Positions 1 through 10,282 of a DNA stretch of 64,000 bases are shown here, piece after piece (the first letter of the stretch is position 1; each line of letters begins with the position of its first letter). The notes under the pieces were generated by a model. It made no database searches, was not told where the DNA came from, and was given only the letters and a program-made list of their open reading frames with translations. This DNA is from Dictyobacter formicarum (lineage in GTDB: Bacteria; Chloroflexota; Ktedonobacteria; Ktedonobacterales; Ktedonobacteraceae): the NCBI RefSeq assembly GCF_016587435.1, contig NZ_BNJJ01000012.1, positions 186,001-250,000 on the forward strand. Reading direction: 5' to 3'. Both the position numbers and the translations under genes were made by a program.

Positions 1-26
1 AGACTCACCCTCCTGCAATCCTTTTC

Positions 27-356
27 TTATCCTTCGAGAACAGCGCAGAGCTCGTATACACGAGAATCAGGGGTGACAATGTCACGAAGCTCGGCCAATC
101 GCTGGTCGTCTTTGTCATTTATCACCTTCGCGCCAACTTTGCGCGCCGACTCCTGATCAGTAAACTGGGCATAGTTCACCACACGCGTACCATCCGCGCT
201 CTTATGAAAGTTGGCGGAGAGAAAACCAGGCTCAGCCCGACGCAGATCTCTGGCAATCTCAATCAGCAATTCGAGGGCGTGCTGTTGATGTTGAGACTCA
301 ACAATAAAGGTATTAATAGTAGTTACCACATTGTTCTCTAATGAGATAGTAGTCAT
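27..356 (-). CDS. Antibiotic biosynthesis monooxygenase (ABM) domain protein
   Basis: A 109-residue single-domain protein of the dimeric alpha/beta-barrel ABM fold: the N-terminal strand TTINTFIVESQ, the helix with LLIEIARDLRRAEPGFLSANFHKS and the late YAQFTDQESARK strand/helix follow the order of the family (length typical, 95-110 aa). Family members are small cofactor-free monooxygenases or heme/quinone-handling enzymes; the substrate cannot be told here. The start is preceded by AAGAGGAG at good distance. It lies 111 bp downstream of a TetR gene on the same strand, so it may be that regulator's target. Function beyond the fold is inference. Confidence 0.8.
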   Translation of the reverse strand: MTTISLENNVVTTINTFIVESQHQQHALELLIEIARDLRRAEPGFLSANFHKSADGTRVVNYAQFTDQESARKVGAKVINDKDDQRLAELRDIVTPDSRVYELCAVLEG

Positions 357-467
357 CGGTTCGCTCCTCTTTTATCAGATCGCTACGATACTATTCGGAT
401 ACACACTCAACCAGTAACAACTAAAATATTTGTTTGTACGGCCAACCAAATTTACAGAGAAAATTTT

Positions 468-1082
468 TTATTTGTCTGTTGGCGCTTCAACCATGAGCAG
501 ACTCTGAACCAGACGATAAGCTTCAGTAAGATCGAGGCCGGGTTGGGCAATTTGCTGAAGCGCAAGTCCATCGGTGCAAGCGTGAAAGATCGCGGCAACG
601 GCCTGTGCCTGCTCCTCATTCATACCGGTATGCTCCTGAATCGTCTGAACGATACTCTGGCGCCCCTTAGCAATCATCTCGGCCACGGCGGGCATAAAAT
701 CGGGATTGCGCAGGCCAAGGGCGTAAAGTTCATAGCGCAATCGATACCATGTCGGATCTCTGCGACTCACCGCGGCTACCGCCAGCATAGCGATTTCAGG
801 AAATTGCTTTTGAGCTGAGATGCTCTGCAACTCTCGCATCAGCTGCTGATTAAAACGGGCACCTGCTTCATAGACCACCGCCAGCAACAAATCGTCTTTA
901 GTGGCAAAATAGTAATGAAACAGGCCAGGCGAGACATCAGCACGCCGAGCAATTTCCTTCACGGTTGTCGCTTCAATCCCCTTCTCAGCCAGAATAGCCG
1001 AGCCCGCCGCGATCAAACGTTCTCGATTGTCCGCCTGATGGGTCCAGGTTCTTTTCTGTTTCGTTTTTGGTTGGTCGTTCAT
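468..1082 (-). CDS. TetR/AcrR family transcriptional regulator
   Basis: 204 residues. The N-terminal helix-turn-helix (about residues 20-67) carries the family pattern AEKGIEATTVKEIARRADVSPGLFHYYFATKDDLL; the remainder is an all-helical ligand and dimer domain with no recognisable specificity. It precedes the ABM-domain gene on the same strand, which suggests control of that gene and of itself. No Shine-Dalgarno sequence is visible before the ATG; a good sigma-70 promoter ends only 7 bases upstream, so the transcript is probably leaderless. The ligand is unknown. Confidence 0.88.
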   Translation of the reverse strand: MNDQPKTKQKRTWTHQADNRERLIAAGSAILAEKGIEATTVKEIARRADVSPGLFHYYFATKDDLLLAVVYEAGARFNQQLMRELQSISAQKQFPEIAMLAVAAVSRRDPTWYRLRYELYALGLRNPDFMPAVAEMIAKGRQSIVQTIQEHTGMNEEQAQAVAAIFHACTDGLALQQIAQPGLDLTEAYRLVQSLLMVEAPTDK

Positions 1083-1089
1083 ACAAATA

Positions 1090-1119
1090 ATAGTAAGCTA
1101 AAAGGCATCTCCATGTCAA
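1090..1119 (-). promoter_or_regulatory. Sigma-70 promoter of the TetR gene, leaderless
   Basis: On the minus strand TTGACA (1114-1119) and TACTAT (1090-1095) are separated by 18 bp. The ATG of the TetR gene begins 7 bases after the -10 box, so transcription should start at or next to the start codon. Confidence 0.6.
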
Positions 1120-1292
1120 GGTTTTTTATCTAAAAATCACGCTTTCCGCCTGCGGCGGGGAGAGGAAGAGGATTTTGTGGGGACTAGATTATGCCCCCGG
1201 CAGGAGGGCTCGCCGCCCATCCGCTGGATCGCGACGTACCTGCACCTCCCGCTTTGGACCTGCTTTCATAGATATAATTACCGGCGAAGTAA

Positions 1293-1799
1293 CTATTGTG
1301 CCTGTTGGTTGGCGGGTGTTTTGATGAGATCCAGCTTCATACCGACGTGTGAGCTAACAAAGCCAAGGCGCTCATAGAAGCGGTGCGCATCGGCGCGGCT
1401 GGCATTGGTGGTAAGTTGTACCAACCGACAACCGGACTGTCGTGCCCGCTCAATTGCCCATTCAAATAGATAGCGGCCGATGCCATGACTCCGATAGCGC
1501 TGATCAACGCGCACCGCCTCAATCTGGGCCCGTGTGCTACCCTGAAAACTGAGCAAAGGAATAAGAGTAAACTGAAGTGTGCCAATCACTTCTCCAGCCA
1601 GATCAACCACGATCAATTCATTATTTGGATCTCTATCAATCCGTTCAAACGCTGTGTAATACGCCTGGGGCAAAGGATCTTGATCGTATTCGCGTTGTTT
1701 TCCCAGAATATCATCGGCCAGCAGGCGTACAATCGCAGGCACATCGGCACGTGTGGCCTGGCGAATAGTCAACTGGTCAAATTCAATTGTTTTTTGCAT
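1293..1799 (-). CDS. GNAT family N-acetyltransferase
   Basis: 168 residues with the GNAT order: N-terminal strand TIRQATRADVPAIVRLL, the central strand VIGTLQFTLIPL, then acetyl-CoA binding motif A AIRVDQRYRSHGIGRYL-like (here VRVDQRYRSHGIGRYLF, about residues 95-112) and motif B LTTNASRADAHRFYERLGF. The protein should transfer an acetyl group from acetyl-CoA to an amine; the acceptor is not evident. It stands alone between two non-coding stretches; TGGAG precedes the ATG. Confidence 0.9.
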   Translation of the reverse strand: MQKTIEFDQLTIRQATRADVPAIVRLLADDILGKQREYDQDPLPQAYYTAFERIDRDPNNELIVVDLAGEVIGTLQFTLIPLLSFQGSTRAQIEAVRVDQRYRSHGIGRYLFEWAIERARQSGCRLVQLTTNASRADAHRFYERLGFVSSHVGMKLDLIKTPANQQAQ

Positions 1800-1992
1800 A
1801 GATTATTTGCTCCATTCAATATCATAGATCTCGTGAAAAATATTGCATTCAAAAAGGTGGCTCGAGAGTCTAGTTTTACCGACCTCGATAGTACACAGCC
1901 TAACCCAGGCCGCTACTAGACTGTGTCTGACTCCCACGCCCATCGTGGTCTCTTCGCCTCACGCTACGCTCCTGCGGAGCTCAAAAGAGGTT

Positions 1993-2049
1993 TTTTTTAT
2001 GTTGGTGCAAAACATGCGCACAGCGCATGTTTTGCACCAACATAAAAAA
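1993..2049. repeat. Perfect 27-bp-arm palindrome
   Basis: Arms 1993-2019 and 2023-2049 are perfect inverted copies around a 3-base centre (ACA). The outer ends are T6/A6 tracts and the arms contain TTGGTGCA. A related hairpin with the same TTTTTTAT...TTGGTGCA arm design is at 43694-43748, so this is likely a dispersed palindromic element that can also act as a bidirectional terminator between the two GNAT genes. Confidence 0.7.
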
Positions 2050-2098
2050 GAGATTGGGACGTCCAGTAGCAGTAAAATATTATATACCGTACCATACG

Positions 2099-2695
2099 TC
2101 AGTGTCTTGCCAACAGCGGTAGTCCCAACAATTCCGCGCCGGCTCGTGCTCGATCTTCATTGGCCTCAGGCAATAGGGCCTGGCCATTTTTCGCTACGTG
2201 CACAATGCTATCCGCAATGTGGAAGCCAGCCCTGGCAATACCATTTCTGGAGGCTTGATTAGAGATTTGATGGATAATCCAGAAGCGTTGATAATCAGCC
2301 TCCGAGCGTTTAATCACTTCCTGTAACAAACGTGGATAGAAGCCGTGGCCGCGCCATGGTAGCAGTGTCATAAAGTGGTAGAGATACAGGTTATGCAGAG
2401 GTAGCTGGAAATGGATGCCAGGGCTGCCGAATTCAGCTTCTCGCACGGCGGACCACCCATAGGCTACCAGGTTATTGTCTAGATAAGCCAGGTATGGTAG
2501 ATGTCCCATTTGAAAACGGGCTTCAGCACTTTTTTTGCTTATATTAGACATTTTTGCTATCATGGGTACATCATCCGATGTCTCTACATGCCAACCCTTT
2601 ATCTCTGCGAAGAAAGGTAAAGGATCTCCTTGCCACCATGTCCATAGATAGGCGGTCTGTTTGACTGCTCGGTTATGTTCTTGATCACCATGCAT
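2099..2695 (-). CDS. GNAT-like acetyltransferase
   Basis: 198 residues. The middle and C-terminal half has a GNAT-like layout: LPYLAYLDNNLVAYGWSAVR, then FMTLLPWRGHGFYPRLLQEVIKR in the place of the acetyl-CoA loop (R/Q-x-x-G-x-G/A, here WRGHGF), and NQASRNGIARAGF in the place of motif B. The N-terminal 40 residues (WTWWQGDPLPFF) are unlike standard GNATs. GGGAGGA lies just upstream of the start. The acceptor is unknown; it could be a lineage-specific GNAT. Confidence 0.65.
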   Translation of the reverse strand: MHGDQEHNRAVKQTAYLWTWWQGDPLPFFAEIKGWHVETSDDVPMIAKMSNISKKSAEARFQMGHLPYLAYLDNNLVAYGWSAVREAEFGSPGIHFQLPLHNLYLYHFMTLLPWRGHGFYPRLLQEVIKRSEADYQRFWIIHQISNQASRNGIARAGFHIADSIVHVAKNGQALLPEANEDRARAGAELLGLPLLARH

Positions 2696-2885
2696 GTGAC
2701 ATTCCTCCCTTCATAATCCCCCTGATTGCCCAACTGCTCAACCGTAATCGCTTACTACATCACCCCTGTTCGATAGTATAAGTATATGCGATCAGCCCGT
2801 TACATGGTATCAAAGTTTTAGCTTACTGCCCGTTGGGATCATTTCTCATGGTAAATACAAGTAAAATCTGATCTTATTTCTAACG

Positions 2886-5800
2886 TCAGTGATGGCAAAG
2901 GGCATGATAACTAGAAAATTGAGCGGCCAGGGTCTCACACTCTCGCCAGCTCTCTGAAACGCAGCCCTGACTCTGCCAGTCCGTAAAGCGTGGTCCCAGC
3001 TGATGGGCAATGTTGGCTGGAAACTGCCAGCCTTCCGCTTCAAAAGCCTCGCGCCCTACGCATCTGAGGTGATCAAAAGCCAGCAATGTGAGGGTGGTCT
3101 GACGCACAGCCTCTGGTTTCTCCTTATCTACACGCCAGAAACCCTTGATATGCCGACGATCGGCGCGCAAAATCCAGGCAAGATCCGCGTAGTCGAGTCC
3201 ATATAGGTCAGCAATAATGGCGTCCAGCATACAGCGTAATCGTAAGCGCTCATGTTCGGTCACCGCCCAGAGCTGACGCCAATGGTGCTGTCCCAGTTCT
3301 GGATATAGGGTTCGTAGCTCTAGCCATTGAGGAGCAAATCCGGGCATAATCAAGTTCAGCCGGGCCGCCAATCGAGCGCAACCGGTCGTATGTATGCGTT
3401 CTGGTAATACCAGAGGTGTCTCGGCAATAATGAAATAATTCAGATGGACGCCTCCTAAGCGGCAGCGCAAAAAGTAGTCATAAACGAGCGAATTAAGATT
3501 GGCTGCCAGGGCCGCCACACTGGCGATGCTACTGTTAGCGGGCTGCAATACCGGTGTCACATTGCCACAGGGTAAACCATTAACGATGCTGGCATACATC
3601 GAACGCACATTACTGGGCGAACAAATATCCATAAAAGCCAGTTTGTTGCCCACTACAGCTTTCATGTTACTCCGATAGGCCTCCGCAGCCAGGAGAAATT
3701 GAGGTTGTAAGCGCTTGTGGGTCCAGGGTAAATCCTGCCACTGCGCGCTCCGTCCTTTTCCGTGCACCCATCCTTTGTGAGCGGGATCAAAGGCACCAAT
3801 CATGCGCCCTTCATATAAGGGCAAAGCCATCCTGCCCTGGCGATCGATCCAGCGTCCAAATATGTCTGGTGCATAGCCCCGGGATTGCCATTGCTGAACT
3901 GGCGCAAAAAGATGAGAATCGTTGGTCATATCCAACTCGCGCGCATAGCGCAGGCGCCAACTTTGTTCTGTCTGCGCTCCTAACAACACGCTCTGTTGAT
4001 AAACTTTTTCCAGGATGTCCAGATCCCGTTGGTCATGGAGCTCAAGAATAGTCTGGGATGTTGGGCTAAAAGATCCAATCTTCTGGCGCGGGATAGATAA
4101 TAGATGCTGTTCTCCCCGCTCTGATAATGCCTGCGGATCTTCCTGATTAAAAGTCAGCATTAACTGCTCGGTGCAGCCGCCTTTTTCTAATAGCATGATC
4201 ACAAATTTAAAGGAGCTATGAATGGCAAAAATGCGCCGTCGATTCACAAATCCAAATAATAATCGCCATTGACACTGCTCTAAAAACAATCGCCTTAGCG
4301 CGACGGCACCCTGGTCTGTATAAATAGCGGCAGGCACCAGCATCCCAAGCTGTCCGCGTGGCTGGAGCAGATAGTGTGCCAGTTCTAGAAACAATTTATA
4401 GTTATTCAAATCGGCCGTACCCTGGTAACGAAATGGTGGGTGCGTATTGCTCTCTGGCTGCTGATGTCGTACCCGCTGGCTGCGCCAGATAGCATACAAT
4501 TGTTTGTTCAATGGACCAGAGGACAGCCTGAAGGACTCTCCACCGGAAGCCGTCATTGGATCACCAAATGGGGAAGCCACATGCTTGACCCAGTTTGCCA
4601 TATTTTTGAAATACGCCTGGTATGATAACCAGGCATGCTCGATTTTTTTGTCCTGCGTAAATAGTCGCTGCTGGGCAGCCAATGCTTCTTGCTTGCCATA
4701 ACTTACATAATGCGGATCGTAACTCCGAAAAAACTCGCGTGAACAAGGTTTCAACATTTCCCAGGGTGGATTGGCCAGGATGGCGTTAAAGCCCCAGCAG
4801 TTGGCGTTAAAGACGTCAGGAAATTCTAACTCCCAGTGAAAAAAGCCTATTTTTTCGGCCAGGGTGGCAACGATCTGTTCTACTGCGCTGCTCGTCTGAG
4901 CGAATGTAGTTGGCGTAGGAATAACGTCAAGGTGCTCGTGCGGCCAGAACCAGAGCGCACACCAGCGATCAAAGAGGCGTTTTTGCCCTTGATAGTCTTT
5001 AGCAACGGGATGTTCATGGAGGAAAGTCGTGGTGGCTTTATGCTCCTGGGAGTGAAGTAGTTGCTGTAGTAGCTCTGGTTTGATGGTATCGGTGCGCATT
5101 TTTGCGAGATCTGTACTCCATTGGTGGGCGAAGTAGTGCACGCCATGGGTATGGTTATCATCTCCCCCTTCGCGCAGCCAGGCCATAATGGGATACTCCA
5201 GATAAAGGTGAGACCAGGTGCCAACCAGGGCATTGCCAGCTTTGATCCTGTGATCGATAAAGTTTAAGGGCGCCTGAGCTGCTCCTACTTCGATCCACAG
5301 GCTGATACGCGCCAGTTCAATCGTAAATGGACTGAGATCTACACCGTAGAGGCATTGTTCGGCCACAAGCCTGCCTATATTGGCTCGCTGTTCTGGCGTG
5401 ACCATAGATGTGCAACGATGGACAAAATAGGCTTTACAAAAGGCATCTGTGAGATAGCGCAGAGCTGCCAGCAGAAAAAAAACCAGGCCCACAGGCTGGA
5501 TCACAAATTTTTATGCGCAGAAGCTCTTCTGGTGTCTGTGGAATAAGCGTTCCCTGGTCATCTCTGCTATATACAAGCGGCTCTAGCGTATGTTCTGTTA
5601 TCGCCCTGACCAATTCGGGCGGCGTATAAAATGTACCCAAACCTTTGCGCGCGCCTTCCTTCTGCACCAGGTACAGGTATTGCTCATTCCAGCAGAGTTG
5701 CCAATCCAATAGGTCCTGATGCGTCAGGCCAATCACCTCCGTCTCGAACTCTTTAAAATCGATGCAGGCATGAGGTGCGTTGGGGCGACTGGTTTTCAAT

Positions 5801-6345
5801 GTTGTCAGCAGGCGTTTGATGCTGGAATCAGGAAGGTGGAGGTCCCACGACTCAAAAATGGCCAGTGCTCGTTGCAGTACGTGAGCACTGTGCTGATCAC
5901 CCGGCTGAAACAACTGCTCTCTATGTACAGACAGATCTCGCGTATGGGTATCTGAGGCCTCATAACAGAGTAAGAAGAGCTGCTTTATACGAGTCCAGGC
6001 GCCATAGTGAGTTTGCGAGGCAGAGCATTGCAATCCTTGATAGAGCAATTCAAGACTAGTATATGGCTGATCCATGCTCCCGTGATAAGGCTGCAGGTGC
6101 CGCGCCTCCATATATAAAAGCACAATCAGGCGCATAGTTATAGTTAGCGCGGCCTGGTAGAGAGCATCCAGCGTATGGCGCATGGACAGATATGTCCCAT
6201 CGGACTCACACCCAACTATCTCAAACAGCTGATTTTTATCTATCGAAGCTTTATTTATCGCTTCCAGGAGCAACTCTAGCGCTGCGCGTACTTGCTCACC
6301 AAATGCTCTGGCATGCTCGCCAAAGTGGTCCTCCGCACTTGCCAT
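2886..6345 (-). pseudogene. Eco57I-like N6-adenine methyltransferase / type II restriction-modification enzyme, frameshifted
   Basis: Two reading frames join into one protein of about 1150 residues. The N-terminal part (5484-6345) has the YLYMEARHLQP-type helical region and runs into SAM motif I, CDPACGPGF. The C-terminal part (2886 to about 5485) resumes with the rest of motif I (FFLLAALRYL), then the LYGVDLSPFTIELARISLW motif II/III region, the catalytic NPPWEML (motif IV), a long target-recognition region and a helical tail. The switch lies in a run of 8 A (plus strand 5475-5482); 7 would restore one frame. No separate endonuclease is adjacent. The break could be real decay, a phase-variable tract or a sequencing error. 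Confidence 0.85.
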
Positions 6346-6634
6346 CCCATCAACTCCACCCTGGACCGGGCCGCTTTATCACCCACCATCAACATAGGGA
6401 TACGTCACTAGTATAACGAGGATGACAAAACAGGCAAGCTTCTTTTGTATTCTTTCTTTGCTCGCCGCTGTTAATGTCTTTATATGGGAGGTTAAGCAAT
6501 TCAACATCGTATATATATAATAAGGACTCTTATATCTATGTTTATTATGTACAATGTACAAGGAGAATGGCATGCCTGGTTTTATTGGACAGCTTTGCTT
6601 GCCTCTTGGCAGACAATCACAAGGAAGTGAAAAG

Positions 6635-7348
6635 ATGATGCACAATTTTATCAAGCGCCTGAGAGCTTCCACTGGCATAACTATACTTGCTTTTTTGTCT
6701 TTCTGGATTGCTAGCTGTGGAACTATTGGGGGAACAACGTCGGTTAAACCTACACAACCTCCTCATGTACCCACCGCCACACCAGTGCCTGCGGGTACAT
6801 TACTCTATGAATCTAACTGGTCTTCTGGTTTAGATCATTGGAGCGCTTCACCTGGTTGGAAACTGCTGGGTAAAAATTTGCAGACCGAGCCAATGGACAA
6901 TTTGTCGCTAACCATCCCTTATCAGCCCAAAGTTCCTAATTATGTAGTTGAAGCGCGGCTACAGATTGTACATGTCGCCAGCAATGGTGGTAATGTACTC
7001 ATCCGTGCTGATAAGCAACCTGGTAAAGATGGTTATCGCGCCGGTATCCTTAATTTGTTATCGACCAGCGTTCGCCCCAATGGTAGCCATCCTCAGGTAC
7101 AAGCCGACATTGATCCCTTCGGTTCTATGGACCGAGATAGTTTTGAAGTAATGGATTATGAGCCGGGTACCCAGTGGCACACTTTCCGCATTGAGGTTTC
7201 AGGGGATCGCGTAAGCCTTTTGATCGATGATAAATCTATCAGCGATGCAATCAGTACAAAAACTGATACACTTTCAGAGGGCCCGATTCACCTCACTGGT
7301 AGCAGAGTTATTTTACGCCTGAGTTCTATCCGCATTACGACACTTTAA
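6635..7348 (+). CDS. Secreted lipoprotein of unknown function
   Basis: About 237 residues. The N-terminus is a lipoprotein signal: two basic residues, a hydrophobic stretch ITILAFLSFW and a lipobox IASC, so the protein should be lipid-anchored outside the membrane. A Pro/Thr linker (about residues 38-60) is followed by a beta-rich domain (YESNWSSGLDHWSASPGW... RIEVSGDRVSLLIDDKSI) that looks like a concanavalin-type sugar-binding or DUF1080-like sandwich. AAGGAAGTG precedes the chosen ATG; an upstream in-frame ATG at 6572 has a stronger AAGGAG but would give an unusual signal peptide. The role is unknown. Confidence 0.7.
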   Translation: MMHNFIKRLRASTGITILAFLSFWIASCGTIGGTTSVKPTQPPHVPTATPVPAGTLLYESNWSSGLDHWSASPGWKLLGKNLQTEPMDNLSLTIPYQPKVPNYVVEARLQIVHVASNGGNVLIRADKQPGKDGYRAGILNLLSTSVRPNGSHPQVQADIDPFGSMDRDSFEVMDYEPGTQWHTFRIEVSGDRVSLLIDDKSISDAISTKTDTLSEGPIHLTGSRVILRLSSIRITTL

Positions 7349-7354
7349 ATTCCG

Positions 7355-7372
7355 GGAGGACATTCGTCCTCC
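7355..7372 (+). terminator. Rho-independent terminator after the lipoprotein gene
   Basis: GGAGGAC and GTCCTCC form a 7-bp stem around a 4-base loop, followed by a T/C-rich tail, directly after the lipoprotein stop codon. Confidence 0.6.
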
Positions 7373-7416
7373 TGCTTCTTTTGTATCTTCTCTACTACTT
7401 ATTCTCGCCATTTACT

Positions 7417-7435
7417 TGACAATAAGATTTTGTCA
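7417..7435 (+). promoter_or_regulatory. Candidate operator/promoter of the GntR cluster
   Basis: TGACAA (7417-7422) and TTGTCA (7430-7435) form an inverted repeat with a 7-base spacer, overlapping a TTGACA that could serve as -35 box. It lies about 60 bp before the GntR start. FadR-type regulators bind such short dyads, so autoregulation is plausible. Confidence 0.4.
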
Positions 7436-7495
7436 TGGTACGTTTTGGACAAGTCATCTTACCAATTTTAGTTGCTATACTGGATAGGGTATGTG

Positions 7496-8194
7496 ATGTC
7501 ATCATTCCAGGTAATACCAAAATCTGCAGTGGCGGAAGATATCGTGAGTCATCTTTTGCTGCTGATTCGAGAAAAAAAGTTGCGTCCTGGCGATAAACTG
7601 CCGCCCGAGCGGGAACTGGCTGCGATGATGCAGGTAAGCCGTCCTTCTCTACGCGAAGCGTTACGTACGCTATCGATCATGCGTGTGGTTGAGCTACGCC
7701 ATGGATCAGGCGCATACATTACAGCACTGGAACCATCTGCCCTGGTTGAGCATCTTGATTTCGTCTTTTCATTGGATGACTCTACTTATTTGCAGCTCTT
7801 TCAAACCCGGAAAATTTTAGAGCCCGGCATTTGCGCGCTGGCGGCTCAGCATATCACAGAAGAAGAACTCACTCAACTTGAGGCTTGCGTTGAACGTTCC
7901 AAAGTTGGCCCCAGTAATCCGGAAGTGTACCTGCAGGCGGATCTGGACCTGCACGAAATAATCACGCAGGCCGCGCGTAATCCTCTTTTAAAGCGTTTCA
8001 TGGTTAGCATTCGCAGCCTTGGCCGTGCCAGTCGCCAACGTACATCGACACTCCCTGGTGTTTTTGCTCAAACCATTCAAGATCACCAGGCGATCATCAC
8101 CGCCTTAAAGGCACATGATCCCCAGGCCGCCCATCATGCGATGCTCACCCATCTTGAACATATCGAGCAACGCCTCATCGAGGAACAACCTTAA
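7496..8194 (+). CDS. GntR-family regulator, FadR/FCD subfamily
   Basis: 232 residues from the ATG that follows GGATAGGGT. The N-terminal winged helix (about residues 10-75) has PGDKLPPERELAAMMQVSRPSLREALRTL and the wing HGSGAYI. The C-terminal FCD domain has the expected helices and metal/ligand histidines (DLDLHEIITQAARNPLL and DHQAIITALKAHD). FCD regulators usually sense sugar acids or other small organic acids. It is the first gene of a four-gene same-strand cluster of catabolic enzymes, so it is their likely repressor. Confidence 0.92.
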   Translation: MSSFQVIPKSAVAEDIVSHLLLLIREKKLRPGDKLPPERELAAMMQVSRPSLREALRTLSIMRVVELRHGSGAYITALEPSALVEHLDFVFSLDDSTYLQLFQTRKILEPGICALAAQHITEEELTQLEACVERSKVGPSNPEVYLQADLDLHEIITQAARNPLLKRFMVSIRSLGRASRQRTSTLPGVFAQTIQDHQAIITALKAHDPQAAHHAMLTHLEHIEQRLIEEQP

Positions 8195-8271
8195 CCAGGT
8201 GTTTTGTATGTTCAGGAATAGCTATAGTGTTTGACCATGTACATCTAACTTTTTGAAGGAGAATATCTTCC

Positions 8272-9150
8272 ATGCGTCTATTAACTTTTCATTCACCGAT
8301 AGGTTTAAAGCTAGGAATCAAAACTAATCGCGGCATTATCGATGTCGCTGCGGCACGGGCCGCATTGAATAGCCAGCAGGTTCCTGCTACTTTTGAGGAG
8401 CTCTGCAGTGGTGAAGCGGTAGATTTACAGGGCTTACGCCAGTTAGTAGCTGCCGCCGCAGGTAAAAGTGGTGACTGGTTGCTGGCCGAAGAGAACATTC
8501 AGTATGGTCCCAGTGCTTCACGTTATGGCAAGATTATCTGTGTAGGATTGAATTATCGTCGCCATGCGGCTGAGTCTAATATGCCCGTGCCTGAGTCGCC
8601 AGTATTATTTCCTAAATATGCCAACACGCTGGCTGGCTCTGGCGAAGAAATTCCTCTGCCCTCCAACGCTACACAGTATGATTATGAGGCTGAACTGGCA
8701 CTGGTAATCGGACGTCGCGCCCACAATATTTCAGAGCATGAAGCTCTCAACTACGTGCTAGGATATTGTAACGGACATGATTTGAGCGCGCGCGATCTAC
8801 AGTTCCGCACGTCGCAGTGGATGCTTGGAAAAACGGTTGATAAATTTCTGCCCATTGGCCCTTACCTGGTAACCGCTGATGAGGTGGGGGATCCGCAAAA
8901 ATTGAGCATCAAGCTCTGGCTGAATGGCGAGATACGCCAGGACTCAAACACTGCGGATATGATTTTCTCTGTTCCCTATATCATTAGCTATCTGAGTCAG
9001 TATATTACGTTGGAGCCGGGAGACACGATCGTCACTGGTACGCCTGAAGGCGTGATCTCGGGACATCCTGAATTTCCGTGGTTGAAGGCGGGCGATCAAG
9101 TAACAATTGAGGTTGGCAATCTAGGAAGATTGACAAACGTTTTACGCTAA
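8272..9150 (+). CDS. Fumarylacetoacetate hydrolase family protein
   Basis: 292 residues; AAGGAGAA precedes the ATG. The C-terminal FAH catalytic fold (about residues 85-290) is complete: ICVGLNYRRHAAESN, metal ligands in YDYEAELALVIGR, GYCNGHDLSARDLQ, KTVDKFLPIGPYLV and DTIVTGTPEGV. This family cleaves C-C bonds of 2,4-diketo acids or isomerises/hydrolyses acylpyruvates with Mg2+. Next to a dehydrogenase and an enolase-superfamily dehydratase it fits the last step of a non-phosphorylative sugar-acid route (diketo-3-deoxy acid to pyruvate plus a hydroxy acid). The exact substrate is inference. Confidence 0.92.
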   Translation: MRLLTFHSPIGLKLGIKTNRGIIDVAAARAALNSQQVPATFEELCSGEAVDLQGLRQLVAAAAGKSGDWLLAEENIQYGPSASRYGKIICVGLNYRRHAAESNMPVPESPVLFPKYANTLAGSGEEIPLPSNATQYDYEAELALVIGRRAHNISEHEALNYVLGYCNGHDLSARDLQFRTSQWMLGKTVDKFLPIGPYLVTADEVGDPQKLSIKLWLNGEIRQDSNTADMIFSVPYIISYLSQYITLEPGDTIVTGTPEGVISGHPEFPWLKAGDQVTIEVGNLGRLTNVLR

Positions 9151-9204
9151 TGCTTGTCTTTTCGGATGCACGACATAGAAATATAAACTGAAAGGATAGA
9201 GGGG

Positions 9205-10254
9205 ATGAGTAATACGCAACATATGGAAGCGTTAACCTGGCTTGGGCCACGTACGATGGAACTGCGCTCAACCCGGATACCTGACCTCAAAGCAGGCGAG
9301 GTGTTGATCAAGGTAAGTGCGGCAGGTATTTGTGGTTCAGAGCTGAGCGGCTATCTGGGCGAAAATAGTCTGCGTAAACCGCCACTGGTTATGGGCCATG
9401 AGGCAGCCGGACAGGTCGTGCAGTTGACAGAAGGTATCTTTCATGATAATAGTCCGGCTCGCTTAGACACTCGTGTTACCTTCAATCCTTTAATTACCTG
9501 CGGACAGTGTGATCGCTGTCGGGCCAATCGGCCAAATCTCTGCCGCATTCGACAGATTATTGGCATCCATCGGCCGGGCGCCTTCGCTGGCTATGTGGCT
9601 GTGCCCGCTCATCTCTGTTATCCTTTGCCCGACACGATGTCGACCTCAATTGCCTCCCTCACTGAGCCGCTAGCCTGCTCTGTCAGGGCCGTCTCTCTGA
9701 CACATGTGCAGCCAGAACAGAGTCTTTTGATTCTAGGAGCCGGGCCGATTGGACTTTTCTGTCTGGCCGCCGCAAAGGCACTGGGTATCCAGAAAATTGT
9801 GATCAGCGATATGTCACCTTCACGGCTGGCTATTGCGAGCCGTTGGGGCGCACAGGCAACCATCAATGTAGGTGAACAAGACGTTGTGGATACCATTCAA
9901 AAGCTCTTCCCGGGTGGGGTCGATACGGTAATCGATGCAGTCGGATTGAACAGCACGCGCTCGCAAGCGGTCCAGGCCGTAGTTCCCGGTGGGCAGGTAG
10001 TTTTTATTGGCCTCCATCACGAATCTTCACCACTGGAAGCAAACTACCTGGTCCGGCAAGAAGTAACGATCAGTGGTAGCTTTAGCTACACACCAGTTGA
10101 TTTTGATCTCGCCTTTGGCTACCTGCAACAGGGATTGTTGCAGGCCGAAACAGACTGGCTGGAAGAACGTCCCCTGGCTGGTGGCGCCGCTGCTTTTGCT
10201 GAATTGATTGCCGGTAGTGTGGCGGCGACCAAAATCGTTCTGCGTGTAGGATGA
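9205..10254 (+). CDS. Zinc-dependent medium-chain alcohol/polyol dehydrogenase
   Basis: 349 residues, preceded by AAGGATAGAGGGG. Catalytic zinc site: GICGSEL and GHEAAG; structural zinc lobe CGQCDRCRANRPNLC with all four cysteines; NAD(P)-binding Rossmann motif LGAGPIGLFCLAAAKALG at about residues 175-195. It resembles threonine/sorbitol dehydrogenases. In this cluster it would oxidise a hydroxyl of a sugar acid or of the keto-deoxy intermediate between the dehydratase and the FAH hydrolase; the true substrate is not shown by sequence. Confidence 0.92.
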   Translation: MSNTQHMEALTWLGPRTMELRSTRIPDLKAGEVLIKVSAAGICGSELSGYLGENSLRKPPLVMGHEAAGQVVQLTEGIFHDNSPARLDTRVTFNPLITCGQCDRCRANRPNLCRIRQIIGIHRPGAFAGYVAVPAHLCYPLPDTMSTSIASLTEPLACSVRAVSLTHVQPEQSLLILGAGPIGLFCLAAAKALGIQKIVISDMSPSRLAIASRWGAQATINVGEQDVVDTIQKLFPGGVDTVIDAVGLNSTRSQAVQAVVPGGQVVFIGLHHESSPLEANYLVRQEVTISGSFSYTPVDFDLAFGYLQQGLLQAETDWLEERPLAGGAAAFAELIAGSVAATKIVLRVG

Positions 10255-10282
10255 TGATCTGATACAAAAAAGGATAAATAGC

